Shown here one piece after another: positions 36,296-45,067 of a DNA stretch of 64,000 nucleotides. Each line of letters opens with the position of its first letter. Within the stretch, counting starts at the first letter, position 1. Location: contig NZ_WQPN01000128.1 of NCBI RefSeq assembly GCF_018785315.1, positions 72,409 through 136,408 of the forward strand. The letters are read 5' to 3'. The stretch is from Clostridium sp. MCC353. GTDB lineage: Bacteria; Bacillota; Clostridia; Lachnospirales; Lachnospiraceae. The notes under the pieces were generated by a model, which was given only the letters and a program-made list of their open reading frames with translations, searched no databases and had not been told where the DNA came from. The position numbers and the translations under genes are program-made.

Positions 36296-36305
36296 ATATT
36301 CCTCC

Positions 36306-38180
36306 TCATCCCCCCTTCAAAAGCCGCATAAACACTGGAAATTCCGGATGTTCGATCAATTCCCGAATCGCCTCCTCCTTCAAAAGCAGCTCCGTGGTTA
36401 CTTTATAGAATTCCTGGGTTCTCGGGTGTTTTCCTTCGGCCAGGGAAACCAGCAGCACCACCTGAACCTGGTTCTGCACCCAGTAAATGGGCTTTTTCAA
36501 AATTCCCACTCCAACAAAGGTGGTATCCGTCATCATTTTATAAGGATGGGGCAGGGCCACCAGGTTGCCGTAATCCGTATGGGCCAGATCCTCTCTCTTT
36601 AAAACGGATTCATAAAATTCCGGGGGCAGGTTCCTGAAACGGCTTATTTTCCTGCACATGGAGGCAATCACTTCTTCTTTGCTGCTGCCTTCCAGGCCAG
36701 GGAAAAATAATTCCCTGCTATAGTATTCATTTAAGAAATCCATCTCATTTTCCTGCAGTTTTTCCCTGATCTTCAATATTTCCCGGTCGCTTAAAAAGGT
36801 CTGGATTTCCATGATGGGGCGGGGGATTTTATGCCTGACGGGAACAGTTGTCAGAACGTAATCAATATCGTCATACTTCATATCCTCCAACTGATAGACC
36901 GTACAGATTCTGATTTCCTCAATATATTTCCCGAACTCCTCCATATACTTATATTTTAAGAGCTGGGCGCTGCCCTGGCCGGAGGAGCAGACCATGAGAA
37001 TCTTCTTTTTCTGGATTCCAGCCTTATCCCGCTCCATGGCAAGGGCGAACTGGAGGGCAATGTACCCGGTTTCCTCATCCGAAATCGGACAGTGATAATA
37101 CTCGATAAGGGGTATGACCGCCTGGCGGGCCACCGTATAAGGGAACAGGTAATTTTTCCGTATCTCATCCAGCATGGGATTCTGAATTTTAAGCTGGTAG
37201 CGGAGCCGAATATCCATGGGAACCAAATGGTAGTTTAACGCCATTCTCAGTTCCAGATTGTGCCGGTAATCCAGTGCAAATGTGTCAAAAACCGTATTCA
37301 CCATCCGCTCCACCAGTTCATCCAGATACTGGGGGATCACAAAGTTGGTATCTTCCCATCCTGCTGCCGCAAATGTCCGGTTTCCCGCCATCAGCACAGC
37401 CAGATACAAAATCTCGCTTTCAGGAACCACAATCGAACCCTGTCCTGCCATTTCCGCAGCCACGGCCGATGCCGCCCTGTATTCGGTCCTGTCTTTAACA
37501 AACGCTGTCCCTTCCTGCATCCGGATAAAAAATCCCTGCTCCATCCTTTTTTTGCTGATCTCCGCGTAAAGGTACAACTCCTTTAACGAAGTTTCCGTAA
37601 TCTCCAGCCGGAACTGTCTGAGCAGGTCCAGAATCAGCCGTAACATCTCCGATTCGCTCCCAGCGTCATACTGCCTGGACAAATGTTCTGAAATGCATCT
37701 TCTGATTCCCAGTTCCTGCCCCAAAACCTTCATCCCATAACGGGACTTTTTTTCAACAATCAGCCCGTAGCGGGACAAAATAGCTTCGGCTTTCCTGAGA
37801 TCGTGCACAAGGGTCTGCCTGGATATAAACATTTTCTCCGCCAAATCATCCATTTTCACATAGGTCTGGGTGTTTAAAAGTTCATTCAGAAGATATTTCA
37901 CCCGGTCATCCGGAGTTTTGAGCCCTAAACCGTTGTCATTTTTCCTGTTTTTGTCTAAAAAATCCTGGAATTTGGCCTGATCCTTGATTTCCAGGCAGTA
38001 TCCGTACCTCTGTTTAGAACGCAGAACGGCACCATTTGCAATGCATATGGTGCCCAGCTCTTTGATTCTGGTTCTGACCGACTTCTCACTCAGATTCATT
38101 TTTTCCGCCAGGTTCCCGGCGGTTTTATATCCGCTGTCCAGAAACTCCGACAGCAGGACTTCCAATCTTTCATCTAACAC
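36306..38180 (-). CDS. PRD-containing transcription regulator (LicR/BglG-like)
   Basis: 624 residues starting at GTG (GAGG eight bases upstream). The order is N-terminal HTH (~1-60), a second Mga-like HTH (~90-150), two PRDs (~180-290 and ~300-390), a IIB-like domain (KILMVCSSGQGSAQLL with the Cys near 395-400), and a C-terminal IIA-like domain with the phospho-His in LPHPYKM. Such proteins activate PTS operons when phosphorylated by HPr and less so by IIB. Two usual PRD histidines look replaced (YLAVLMAGNR and YIALQFALAMER). It lies 17 bp after argD, so it may be read through from the arginine operon. Confidence 0.9.
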   Translation of the reverse strand: MLDERLEVLLSEFLDSGYKTAGNLAEKMNLSEKSVRTRIKELGTICIANGAVLRSKQRYGYCLEIKDQAKFQDFLDKNRKNDNGLGLKTPDDRVKYLLNELLNTQTYVKMDDLAEKMFISRQTLVHDLRKAEAILSRYGLIVEKKSRYGMKVLGQELGIRRCISEHLSRQYDAGSESEMLRLILDLLRQFRLEITETSLKELYLYAEISKKRMEQGFFIRMQEGTAFVKDRTEYRAASAVAAEMAGQGSIVVPESEILYLAVLMAGNRTFAAAGWEDTNFVIPQYLDELVERMVNTVFDTFALDYRHNLELRMALNYHLVPMDIRLRYQLKIQNPMLDEIRKNYLFPYTVARQAVIPLIEYYHCPISDEETGYIALQFALAMERDKAGIQKKKILMVCSSGQGSAQLLKYKYMEEFGKYIEEIRICTVYQLEDMKYDDIDYVLTTVPVRHKIPRPIMEIQTFLSDREILKIREKLQENEMDFLNEYYSRELFFPGLEGSSKEEVIASMCRKISRFRNLPPEFYESVLKREDLAHTDYGNLVALPHPYKMMTDTTFVGVGILKKPIYWVQNQVQVVLLVSLAEGKHPRTQEFYKVTTELLLKEEAIRELIEHPEFPVFMRLLKGG

Positions 38181-38197
38181 GTATCAATCCTCAATCT

Positions 38198-39400
38198 TTA
38201 CTGTAAAGATGCCTCAATGGCTTTTTCAAGTCTGATGATCATCTCGTCTACGTCCGATTTTTCAATTACTAACGGCGGCACAAACCGGATAATATTGCTG
38301 CCTGCGCTGATTAACACAAGTTTCTGCTCCAGCAGGGCATTATTTACCACCGGCCCCACAGGAATGGAAAATTCCAGCCCCTGAATCAGGCCTCTGCCGC
38401 GGCTCGACACCACAACATCGTATTTTTCCACCAAACCGGCCAGCTTTTCAGCCAGATATCCACCGATAACCTTTACATGATCCACCAAGTTCTTTTCCTC
38501 AAACAAATCCATCACCTTGCTGGCCGCCGCGCACACAAACGGATTGCCGCCATATGTGGTTCCATGATCTCCCGGAACCATGGCTTCAGATGCTTTGCCG
38601 CTGGCCAGGAACGCGCCTACCGGAACGCCGTTTCCAAGAGCTTTGGCAACGGTCATCACATCCGGCTTCACGCCGTATCCCTGCCACGCAAACATTTCTC
38701 CGCTGCGGCCCATTCCGCACTGGATTTCATCCAGCATCAGAAGCATATCGTTCTCATCACAGAGTTTGCGCACCCCTTTGATAAATGTATCCTCCGCCGG
38801 ATAAATGCCGCCCTCTCCCTGAATGGTTTCCATCAAAATGGCGCAGGTTTTTTCGTTAACCAGGGCTTTTACGCTGTCCAGGTCATTGAACTGGGCAAAT
38901 TTGATATTGGGAATCAACGGATAAAACGGCTCCTGATAGTGTTCATTTCCTGTCACAGAAAGAGCGCCCAGGCTTCTGCCGTGGAAGGAATGTTTCATTG
39001 CGATTATCTCATAATCCGGGGCCATTCCCTTATTATAAGCATACCTTTTGGCAATTTTCAGCGCTCCTTCGATGGCTTCAGTTCCGCTGTTGGTAAAAAA
39101 TACTTTATCCATTTGGGATATTTTCAGGAGCTTTTCTCCTGCCTCAATGGACGGCTGGTTGTAGAACAGGTTTGAGGTATGGAGCAGTTTATCCACCTGC
39201 GCTTTGACTGCCTTATTGTAATCCGGGTCGTTATATCCTAACGCCATCACAGCAATTCCGGCGCCAAAATCCAGATATTCCTGTCCGTCCGAATCATAGA
39301 GCTTTACCCCCTGCCCATGGTCAAATATTACAGGGAAACGGTTATATGTCTTATAAAATGATTTTTCGGCTTTTTCTATATATTCTTCTTTATTTATCAT
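38198..39400 (-). CDS. argD: Acetylornithine aminotransferase ArgD
   Basis: 400 residues from [19 protein letters not shown] lies five bases before the ATG at 39400. ArgD makes N-acetylornithine from N-acetylglutamate semialdehyde using PLP and glutamate. The class-III motifs are [14 protein letters not shown] near residue 210, and [13 protein letters not shown] with the PLP lysine near residue 240. The [17 protein letters not shown] segment is typical. It follows argB by 22 bp in the operon. Confidence 0.96.
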   Translation of the reverse strand: MINKEEYIEKAEKSFYKTYNRFPVIFDHGQGVKLYDSDGQEYLDFGAGIAVMALGYNDPDYNKAVKAQVDKLLHTSNLFYNQPSIEAGEKLLKISQMDKVFFTNSGTEAIEGALKIAKRYAYNKGMAPDYEIIAMKHSFHGRSLGALSVTGNEHYQEPFYPLIPNIKFAQFNDLDSVKALVNEKTCAILMETIQGEGGIYPAEDTFIKGVRKLCDENDMLLMLDEIQCGMGRSGEMFAWQGYGVKPDVMTVAKALGNGVPVGAFLASGKASEAMVPGDHGTTYGGNPFVCAAASKVMDLFEEKNLVDHVKVIGGYLAEKLAGLVEKYDVVVSSRGRGLIQGLEFSIPVGPVVNNALLEQKLVLISAGSNIIRFVPPLVIEKSDVDEMIIRLEKAIEASLQ

Positions 39401-39422
39401 CATTTCCTCCACTTCTGAACCG

Positions 39423-40322
39423 TTACTGTTTATTCACGAAAAAACGTTCTTCTCTTGAATTTAAAATGGCAGTTCCGATACCTTTGTTGGTAAATATCTC
39501 AAGCAGCAGGCAATGGGGAATGCGGCCATCCAAAATATGCACCCTGGATACGCCCTCCAAAATGGCGTCAATACAGTTTTGAAGTTTGGGCAGCATGCCG
39601 CCGCCCAGCATTCCGCTGGAAACAAACTCCTGGGCTTCATCCACCGTCATTTCAGAAATCAGGGAATCTTTATCTTCAAAATCCTTATAAACGCCTTCCA
39701 CGTCGGTGAGGAACGCCAATTTTTCCGCGTTTACAGCTCTGGCGATTGCGCAGGCGGCGTCATCGGCATTTACATTATAACTCAGGTAATTGTCATCGTA
39801 ACCGATGGGGCAGATGATGGGAAGAAAATCCTTTTCAAGCAGGTCATAAATGATCTTGGGATTCACTTCTTTGATATCGCCCACATAGCCGATATCTTCT
39901 CCATTGGAGTATTTTTTGTCGCATTTTAACAGCATGCCGTCTTTTCCGCTGATTCCCACTGCCTGGATGCCCAGTTCGTTGACTAATTGTACAAGGCTTT
40001 TATTTACTTTGTTCAGAACCATTTCCGCGATTTCCATGGTCGGTTCATCGGTTACACGGAGGCCGTTGATGAATTTGGGTTCCATGCCCACTTTATTCAC
40101 CCATTTGCTGATTTCTTTGCCGCCTCCATGGACGATAATGGGTTTGAAACCTACCAGCTTCAATAAAACCACGTCCTGGATTACGTGCTTTTTTAATTCT
40201 TCGTCTACCATGGCGCTGCCGCCGTATTTTACTACGATGATTTTTCGGTTAAAGCGCTGGATGTAGGGCAGCGCTTCTATTAGGACTTCTGCTTTCTGCA
40301 TGATATTCTGGTCTAATTCCAT
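39423..40322 (-). CDS. argB: Acetylglutamate kinase ArgB
   Basis: 299 residues from [20 protein letters not shown] precedes the ATG at 40322, and a longer reading runs into tandem repeats. ArgB phosphorylates N-acetylglutamate with ATP. The nucleotide-binding [10 protein letters not shown] and [17 protein letters not shown] loops are present, as are [10 protein letters not shown] and [31 protein letters not shown] for the catalytic Asp and Lys. The N-terminal extension before KIIVVKYGG suggests the arginine-sensitive hexameric type. Confidence 0.96.
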   Translation of the reverse strand: MELDQNIMQKAEVLIEALPYIQRFNRKIIVVKYGGSAMVDEELKKHVIQDVVLLKLVGFKPIIVHGGGKEISKWVNKVGMEPKFINGLRVTDEPTMEIAEMVLNKVNKSLVQLVNELGIQAVGISGKDGMLLKCDKKYSNGEDIGYVGDIKEVNPKIIYDLLEKDFLPIICPIGYDDNYLSYNVNADDAACAIARAVNAEKLAFLTDVEGVYKDFEDKDSLISEMTVDEAQEFVSSGMLGGGMLPKLQNCIDAILEGVSRVHILDGRIPHCLLLEIFTNKGIGTAILNSREERFFVNKQ

Positions 40323-40344
40323 AGTGATCTCCTCTTTTTTTAAT

Positions 40345-40383
40345 ATTGGGCGTGGTGACATTGGGCGTGACATTGGGCGTGAA
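40345..40383. repeat. Short tandem TTGGGCGTGACA repeats
   Basis: Three imperfect copies of TTGGGCGTGACA (12 bp; first copy has a GTG insertion) upstream of argB, directly next to the double-hairpin repeat. Confidence 0.7.
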
Positions 40384-40475
40384 GGCATTTTTGAAAATGC
40401 CTTCACCCTTTACTTTAAATCCCTTCACCTTTTACATTAAAGCCTCAAGGCATTTTCGAAAATGCCTTCACCCTT
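40379..40475. repeat. ~95-bp double-hairpin repeat, copy 1
   Basis: Two palindromes, GTGAAGGCATTTT-TG-AAAATGCCTTCAC (28 bp) and an AAGGCATTTTCG-centred perfect 22-bp one, with CCCTTTACTTTAAAT between. It lies between argJ and argB and matches 42273-42376 closely. Confidence 0.85.
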
Positions 40476-40488
40476 CATGTAAAAAATA

Positions 40489-41712
40489 TCACGAACGGTA
40501 ATCCGCATTAATCTTCACATAATCAAATGTCAGGTCACACCCCCAGGCCGTCGCGCAGGCGTCTCCCATCTTCACATCCGCAATTGCGGTCACTTCCGGC
40601 TCAGACAATATCTTCGTCGCCTCTTCCTCACTATAATCCAGCGCTACCCCATTCTCAATAATCTGCATCTTACCGGCCGCGCTCTCAAAATACAGATCCA
40701 CCTGTTCCGGATCAAACTGCGCCCCCGAATATCCCATAGCACATAAAATACGTCCCCAATTGGCGTCATGACCGAAAATAGCTGCTTTCGTCAGATTGGA
40801 CGTGATTATGGATTTCGACAGAGTAACCGCCTGTTCCTTGCTCTCCGCTCCAATAACTTTAACTTCAAACAGCGCCGTACATCCTTCTCCGTCACCGGCC
40901 ATTTTCTTAGCCAGCGTTTCATTGACATAATTGAGGGCTTGTTTAAATGTATCATAGTCAGCCCCAGCTTCTTTGATCTCCGGATTACCTGCCATGCCGT
41001 TGGCCAGCAGAAGAACCGTGTCATTGGTGGAAGTATCGCCGTCCACAGAAATCATATTATAAGTATCTTTTATGTCCTCGCTCAGCGCCTGCTGAAGCAT
41101 TTCCTTGGAAATAGCCGCATCTGTGGTAACAAATGCAAGCATGGTGCACATATTAGGATGGATCATGCCGGAACCTTTGCACATACCTCCGACCGTGACT
41201 GTCTGCCCGCCGATTTCCACCTGTACGGCCACCTCTTTTTTCACTGTATCCGTAGTCATAATCGCCTGGGCGGCCGAAGTGCCGCTTTCCAGACTTCCAT
41301 CCAGAAGCGGGGCCATAACTTTTATGCCCGCAGCCAGTTTATCCATGGGAAGCTGTTTTCCAATCACACCTGTGGAGGCAACCAGTACCGCATTTTCAGG
41401 CACATTCAGCGCTTCTGATGCCGCTGATGCCGTGTCCCTGCAGTATCCGAACCCTTCCGCGCCCGTACATGCATTGGCAATCCCTGCATTTACCACAACC
41501 GCCTGGGCAAATGGCGCGTTCTTTACAATATCCTGATCCCATTTCACCGGAGCGGCCTTCACCACATTTGTTGTAAATGTCCCGGCCGCCACGCATGGAA
41601 CTTCGCTGTAAATCAGGGCCATATCGGCTCTGTCTTTATATTTGATTCCTGCCGCTGTCGAAGCTGCCTTATATCCTTTTGCCGCGGTCACGCCGCCTTC
41701 TATTTTCTTCAT
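40489..41712 (-). CDS. argJ: Bifunctional ornithine acetyltransferase/N-acetylglutamate synthase ArgJ
   Basis: 407 residues from MKKIEGGVTAAKG, with GGAGG five bases before the ATG at 41712. ArgJ transfers acetyl from acetylornithine to glutamate and, if bifunctional, can also use acetyl-CoA. It is self-cleaved before a conserved Thr; the candidate is in AQAIMTTDTVKKE near residue 185, with an oxyanion/nucleotide-site segment GMCKGSGMIHPNMCTMLAF just after. The C-terminal half has GHDANWGRILCAMGYSG. The gene is flanked by the twin repeats. Confidence 0.95.
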   Translation of the reverse strand: MKKIEGGVTAAKGYKAASTAAGIKYKDRADMALIYSEVPCVAAGTFTTNVVKAAPVKWDQDIVKNAPFAQAVVVNAGIANACTGAEGFGYCRDTASAASEALNVPENAVLVASTGVIGKQLPMDKLAAGIKVMAPLLDGSLESGTSAAQAIMTTDTVKKEVAVQVEIGGQTVTVGGMCKGSGMIHPNMCTMLAFVTTDAAISKEMLQQALSEDIKDTYNMISVDGDTSTNDTVLLLANGMAGNPEIKEAGADYDTFKQALNYVNETLAKKMAGDGEGCTALFEVKVIGAESKEQAVTLSKSIITSNLTKAAIFGHDANWGRILCAMGYSGAQFDPEQVDLYFESAAGKMQIIENGVALDYSEEEATKILSEPEVTAIADVKMGDACATAWGCDLTFDYVKINADYRS

Positions 41713-41753
41713 CCTATCCTCCGTTCTGCCCATTCAATGGCTGTATCATCATT

Positions 41754-42230
41754 TTACGGCCTGTGTATCTTAACAGCCGTGCTGTTTCCTACGAATTCGG
41801 TGATATTCATTTCATTTAATGTGTAATCGTAATAATTGATGTCGTCCCGGAAGGTCCATCCCAGCTCCTGCCAGAATTTATTTCCGAGTTCATTATCCTT
41901 AAATGCAACCAGGCTGACCTTGTTGATTCCTTCCTCTTTCAGCGCCTTGGCCGCTGCCGACGCCATCTGCTGGCCGATCCCCATTTTGCGGTAATCCTCC
42001 GCCACGCAGACGTGGTAGAAACACCCCCGGCGGCCATCATGACCGCAGAGAACCGCGCCGACAATTTCTCCATTTTCTTCCGCCACTACGCTGGTAGATG
42101 GGTTTCTTCTGATAAAACGTTCCACACCTTCCCGCGAATCATCAATGCTTCTGATTCCAAAACCGGCTATTCCTGACCAGAGTTTGAATACCTGATCGTA
42201 ATCTTCTATTGCCATCACACGAATTTTCAT
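41754..42230 (-). CDS. GNAT family acetyltransferase in the arginine operon
   Basis: 158 residues from MKIRVMAIEDYDQV; GAGGAG precedes ATG 42230. GNAT motif A is VAEDYRKMGIGQQMASAAAKAL near residue 80, followed by NKVSLVAFKDNELGNKFWQELGW. It resembles YpeA-type acetyltransferases. Because it sits between argC and argJ, it could supply N-acetylglutamate or act as an unrelated acetylase. No ArgA-specific domain is seen, so the arginine role is inferred from location. Confidence 0.8.
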   Translation of the reverse strand: MKIRVMAIEDYDQVFKLWSGIAGFGIRSIDDSREGVERFIRRNPSTSVVAEENGEIVGAVLCGHDGRRGCFYHVCVAEDYRKMGIGQQMASAAAKALKEEGINKVSLVAFKDNELGNKFWQELGWTFRDDINYYDYTLNEMNITEFVGNSTAVKIHRP

Positions 42231-42272
42231 AAATCTCCTCACTTTGGACCTGCATCCGTTTTTTCACATCAG

Positions 42273-42376
42273 GGGTGAAGGCATTTTCAAAAATGCCTTC
42301 ACCCTTTACTTTAAATGCCCTCCCCATTTACACTAAAGCCTCAAGGCATTTCTGAAAATGCCTTCACCCTTTACTT
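42273..42376. repeat. ~95-bp double-hairpin repeat, copy 2
   Basis: Same two hairpins and spacer as at 40379-40475, with a few differences. It lies between argC and the GNAT gene, so the two copies frame the block GNAT plus argJ. Confidence 0.85.
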
Positions 42377-42388
42377 CACCCTTTACTT

Positions 42389-43429
42389 CTAAGGAAACAT
42401 AGGAACCAGCTTCAGCCCCTTATTCTCCTCCAGCCCAAACATCAAATTCATATTCTGAACCGCCTGCCCCGCGGCCCCCTTCACCAGGTTATCCATGGCT
42501 CCCATCATAATCACCCGGTTGGTTCTGGGATCAATCTTGAAGTTCACATCCACAAAATTGCTCCCCTTCACCCATCTCGTCTGAGGGGTCACGTCTTTAT
42601 TCAGCACGCGCACAAAATATTCATCCGCATAATACTTATCATAAACCGCCTTCACTTCTTCATATGTAACCTCTTTAGTGAGGCTTGCATAGGCGGTAAT
42701 CAAAATTCCTCTGTCCATAGGCACCAAATGCGGCGTAAAATTAATCACCACCGGTTTCCCGGCCGCATAGGAAAGCTGCTCTTCAATCTCAGGCGTATGT
42801 CTGTGGGAAGCCACTCCGTAAGCTTTGATGCTTTCATTCACCTCGCAGTACAGGTTATCCACCTTGGCTCCCCGGCCCGCGCCGGACGTTCCCGACTTGG
42901 CGTCGATGATGATGGTGTTGGGGTCGATCAGCCCTTCCTTAACTAACGGATAAATGGATAAGAACGAACAGGTTGGATAACATCCCGGATTGGCGATCAG
43001 CCTGGCCTTTTTAACCGCTTCCCGGTTGATCTCCGGAAGGCCGTATACCGCTTCCTTAATATATTCCGGGGCAGGGTGTTTGATTTTATACCATTCTTCA
43101 TAGATATTCACATCTTTAATGCGGAAATCGGCGCTTAAATCGATGATCTTCACCTTGGAAAGAATCTCTTCATTCACAAGGGATGCGCACAGTCCCTGAG
43201 GGGTGGCCGTGAACACCACATCCACTTTATCCGCAAGTTCTTCCATATTATCATCCATACATTCCGCGTCCACGATCTCAAACATATTCTGGTAAATGGA
43301 TGCGTATTCCTTGCCTACGTAGCTTTTGGAGCCGTACCAGACGATTTCCACATCGTCCCTCTGCATGAGAAGGCGGACCAGCTCACCTCCGGCATATCCC
43401 GTTGATCCTATAATTCCAACTTTAATCAT
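42389..43429 (-). CDS. argC: N-acetyl-gamma-glutamyl-phosphate reductase ArgC
   Basis: 346 residues from MIKVGIIGSTGYAG; ATG 43435 is two codons earlier and possible, but its GAGAGG lies only 3 nt away, against 9 nt for 43429. ArgC reduces N-acetylglutamyl-phosphate with NADPH. The NADP loop GSTGYAGGELVRLL is at the N-terminus, and the active-site Cys in ANPGCYPTCSFLS near residue 150. GAGRGAKVDNLYCEV and HRHTPEIEEQL complete the substrate site. It is the first gene of the operon. Confidence 0.95.
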   Translation of the reverse strand: MIKVGIIGSTGYAGGELVRLLMQRDDVEIVWYGSKSYVGKEYASIYQNMFEIVDAECMDDNMEELADKVDVVFTATPQGLCASLVNEEILSKVKIIDLSADFRIKDVNIYEEWYKIKHPAPEYIKEAVYGLPEINREAVKKARLIANPGCYPTCSFLSIYPLVKEGLIDPNTIIIDAKSGTSGAGRGAKVDNLYCEVNESIKAYGVASHRHTPEIEEQLSYAAGKPVVINFTPHLVPMDRGILITAYASLTKEVTYEEVKAVYDKYYADEYFVRVLNKDVTPQTRWVKGSNFVDVNFKIDPRTNRVIMMGAMDNLVKGAAGQAVQNMNLMFGLEENKGLKLVPMFP

Positions 43430-43435
43430 ATTCAT

Positions 43436-43771
43436 TTTCCTCTCATAAACATACATATTATTTTACAGTAACAGTTCAGACAAGTCTGTTACATTTTACA
43501 GCCATTATGTACCTGTTCTTATTATAATGACTTTTTTCCTATAAAGAAAGTACCATTGATAATTCTTTCCAAGAAATGGCTGAAGCCGCCATCGCTTTGA
43601 TGATTCATAATTATACATTATCAGTGCATAATATGCAAGTTATTTTTAAGAAAATCATTTTCCTATTGCATTTTCATAAAATATGTTGTATATTTATGAA
43701 AGTTCGAAAATGAAATTCGAAAACAGATAATAGGATTAACTACATAGAAACATTTTAAGGAGGATTTAATT
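43436..43771. promoter_or_regulatory. Divergent argC/argG regulatory region
   Basis: argG promoter: TTGCAT (43666-43671), 17-bp spacer, TATATT (43689-43694). A palindrome TTTCATAAA...TTTATGAAA (43672-43680 and 43693-43701) lies across the -10 and is a candidate ArgR or other operator. On the minus strand TATAAT (43521-43526) is a possible argC -10 box with a weak -35. A GTAACAGTTCAGAC/GTCTGTTAC palindrome (43468-43492) lies in the argC leader. Confidence 0.55.
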
Positions 43772-45001
43772 ATGAAAGAGAAAGTCGTATTAGCTTATTC
43801 AGGCGGTCTGGATACCACCGCTATTATCCCTTGGTTAAAAGAGCATTTTGATTATGAAGTGATCTGCTGCTGTATCGACTGCGGCCAGGGAAATGAACTG
43901 GAAGGGCTGGATGAAAGAGCCAAATTGTCAGGAGCTTCCAAATTATACATTGAAGATCTGGTGGATGATTTCTGCGACAACTACATCATGCCCTGCGTTC
44001 AGGCAAATGCCGTTTACGAGAACAAGTATTTACTGGGAACTTCCATGGCACGCCCTGCCATCGCTAAAAAGCTGGTGGAAATCGCCCGCAAGGAGGGCGC
44101 TTCCGCAATCTGCCACGGCGCTACAGGAAAAGGGAATGACCAGATCCGTTTCGAACTGGGAATCAAGGCCCTGGCTCCCGACATTAAAATCATCGCTCCA
44201 TGGCGTATGACAGACGTATGGACCATGCAGTCCCGTGAAGATGAGATCGAATACTGCAAACAGCACGGAATCAACCTTCCGTTCTCTGCCGATTCCAGCT
44301 ACAGCCGTGACCGCAACTTATGGCACATCAGCCACGAAGGTCTGGAACTGGAGAATCCGGCCAACGAACCCAATTATGATCATTTATTGGTTCTGGGCGT
44401 GTCCCCTGAAAAGGCGCCGGATGAAGGCGAATACGTTACCATGACATTTGAAAAAGGCATTCCGGTAAGCGTGAACGGGGAAAAGATGAAGGTTTCCGAT
44501 ATCATCAAGAAGTTAAATGCCCTGGGCGGCAAACACGGCATCGGCATCGTGGACATCGTAGAAAACCGTGTGGTGGGAATGAAATCCCGCGGCGTGTATG
44601 AAACTCCCGGCGGAACCATTTTGATGGAAGCCCATCAGCAGTTGGAAGAACTGGTATTAGACCGGGCTACCATGGATTTGAAAAAGGACATGGGCAATAA
44701 ATTCGCCCAGATCGTATACGAAGGAAAATGGTTCACTCCTCTGCGCGAGGCGGTTCAGGCCTTCGTGGAATCCACCCAGCAGTATGTGACAGGCGAAGTG
44801 AAATTCAAGCTTTATAAGGGCAACATCATCAAGGCCGGAACCACTTCCCCATATTCCCTGTACAGCGAATCCCTGGCGTCCTTCACCACCGGCGATCTGT
44901 ATGACCATCATGATGCGGACGGATTCATCACGCTGTTCGGACTTCCGTTAAAGGTCCGCGCGATGAAGATGCAGGAAGTTGAAAAGAATAATAATAAATA
45001 A
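43772..45001 (+). CDS. argG: Argininosuccinate synthase ArgG
   Basis: 409 residues. ArgG joins citrulline and aspartate with ATP. The ATP loop AYSGGLDTTAI is near residue 8, followed by the citrulline/aspartate region GATGKGNDQIRFELG near 116 and DSSYSRDRNLWHISHEG near 172. AAGGAGG lies before the ATG. It is divergent from argC and its partner argH lies 13 kb away. It ends in a strong terminator. Confidence 0.97.
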   Translation: MKEKVVLAYSGGLDTTAIIPWLKEHFDYEVICCCIDCGQGNELEGLDERAKLSGASKLYIEDLVDDFCDNYIMPCVQANAVYENKYLLGTSMARPAIAKKLVEIARKEGASAICHGATGKGNDQIRFELGIKALAPDIKIIAPWRMTDVWTMQSREDEIEYCKQHGINLPFSADSSYSRDRNLWHISHEGLELENPANEPNYDHLLVLGVSPEKAPDEGEYVTMTFEKGIPVSVNGEKMKVSDIIKKLNALGGKHGIGIVDIVENRVVGMKSRGVYETPGGTILMEAHQQLEELVLDRATMDLKKDMGNKFAQIVYEGKWFTPLREAVQAFVESTQQYVTGEVKFKLYKGNIIKAGTTSPYSLYSESLASFTTGDLYDHHDADGFITLFGLPLKVRAMKMQEVEKNNNK

Positions 45002-45016
45002 TAAGACAGTATTTAA

Positions 45017-45065
45017 GCCGTTCAATGTGGCAGTATTCCTCCACATTGAACGGCCTTTCATTTTC
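45017..45065. terminator. Bidirectional terminator between argG and the GH13 gene
   Basis: GCCGTTCAATGTGG and CCACATTGAACGGC form a perfect 14-bp stem with a 10-nt loop, followed by CTTTCATTTTCC. Confidence 0.85.
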
Positions 45066-45067
45066 CG

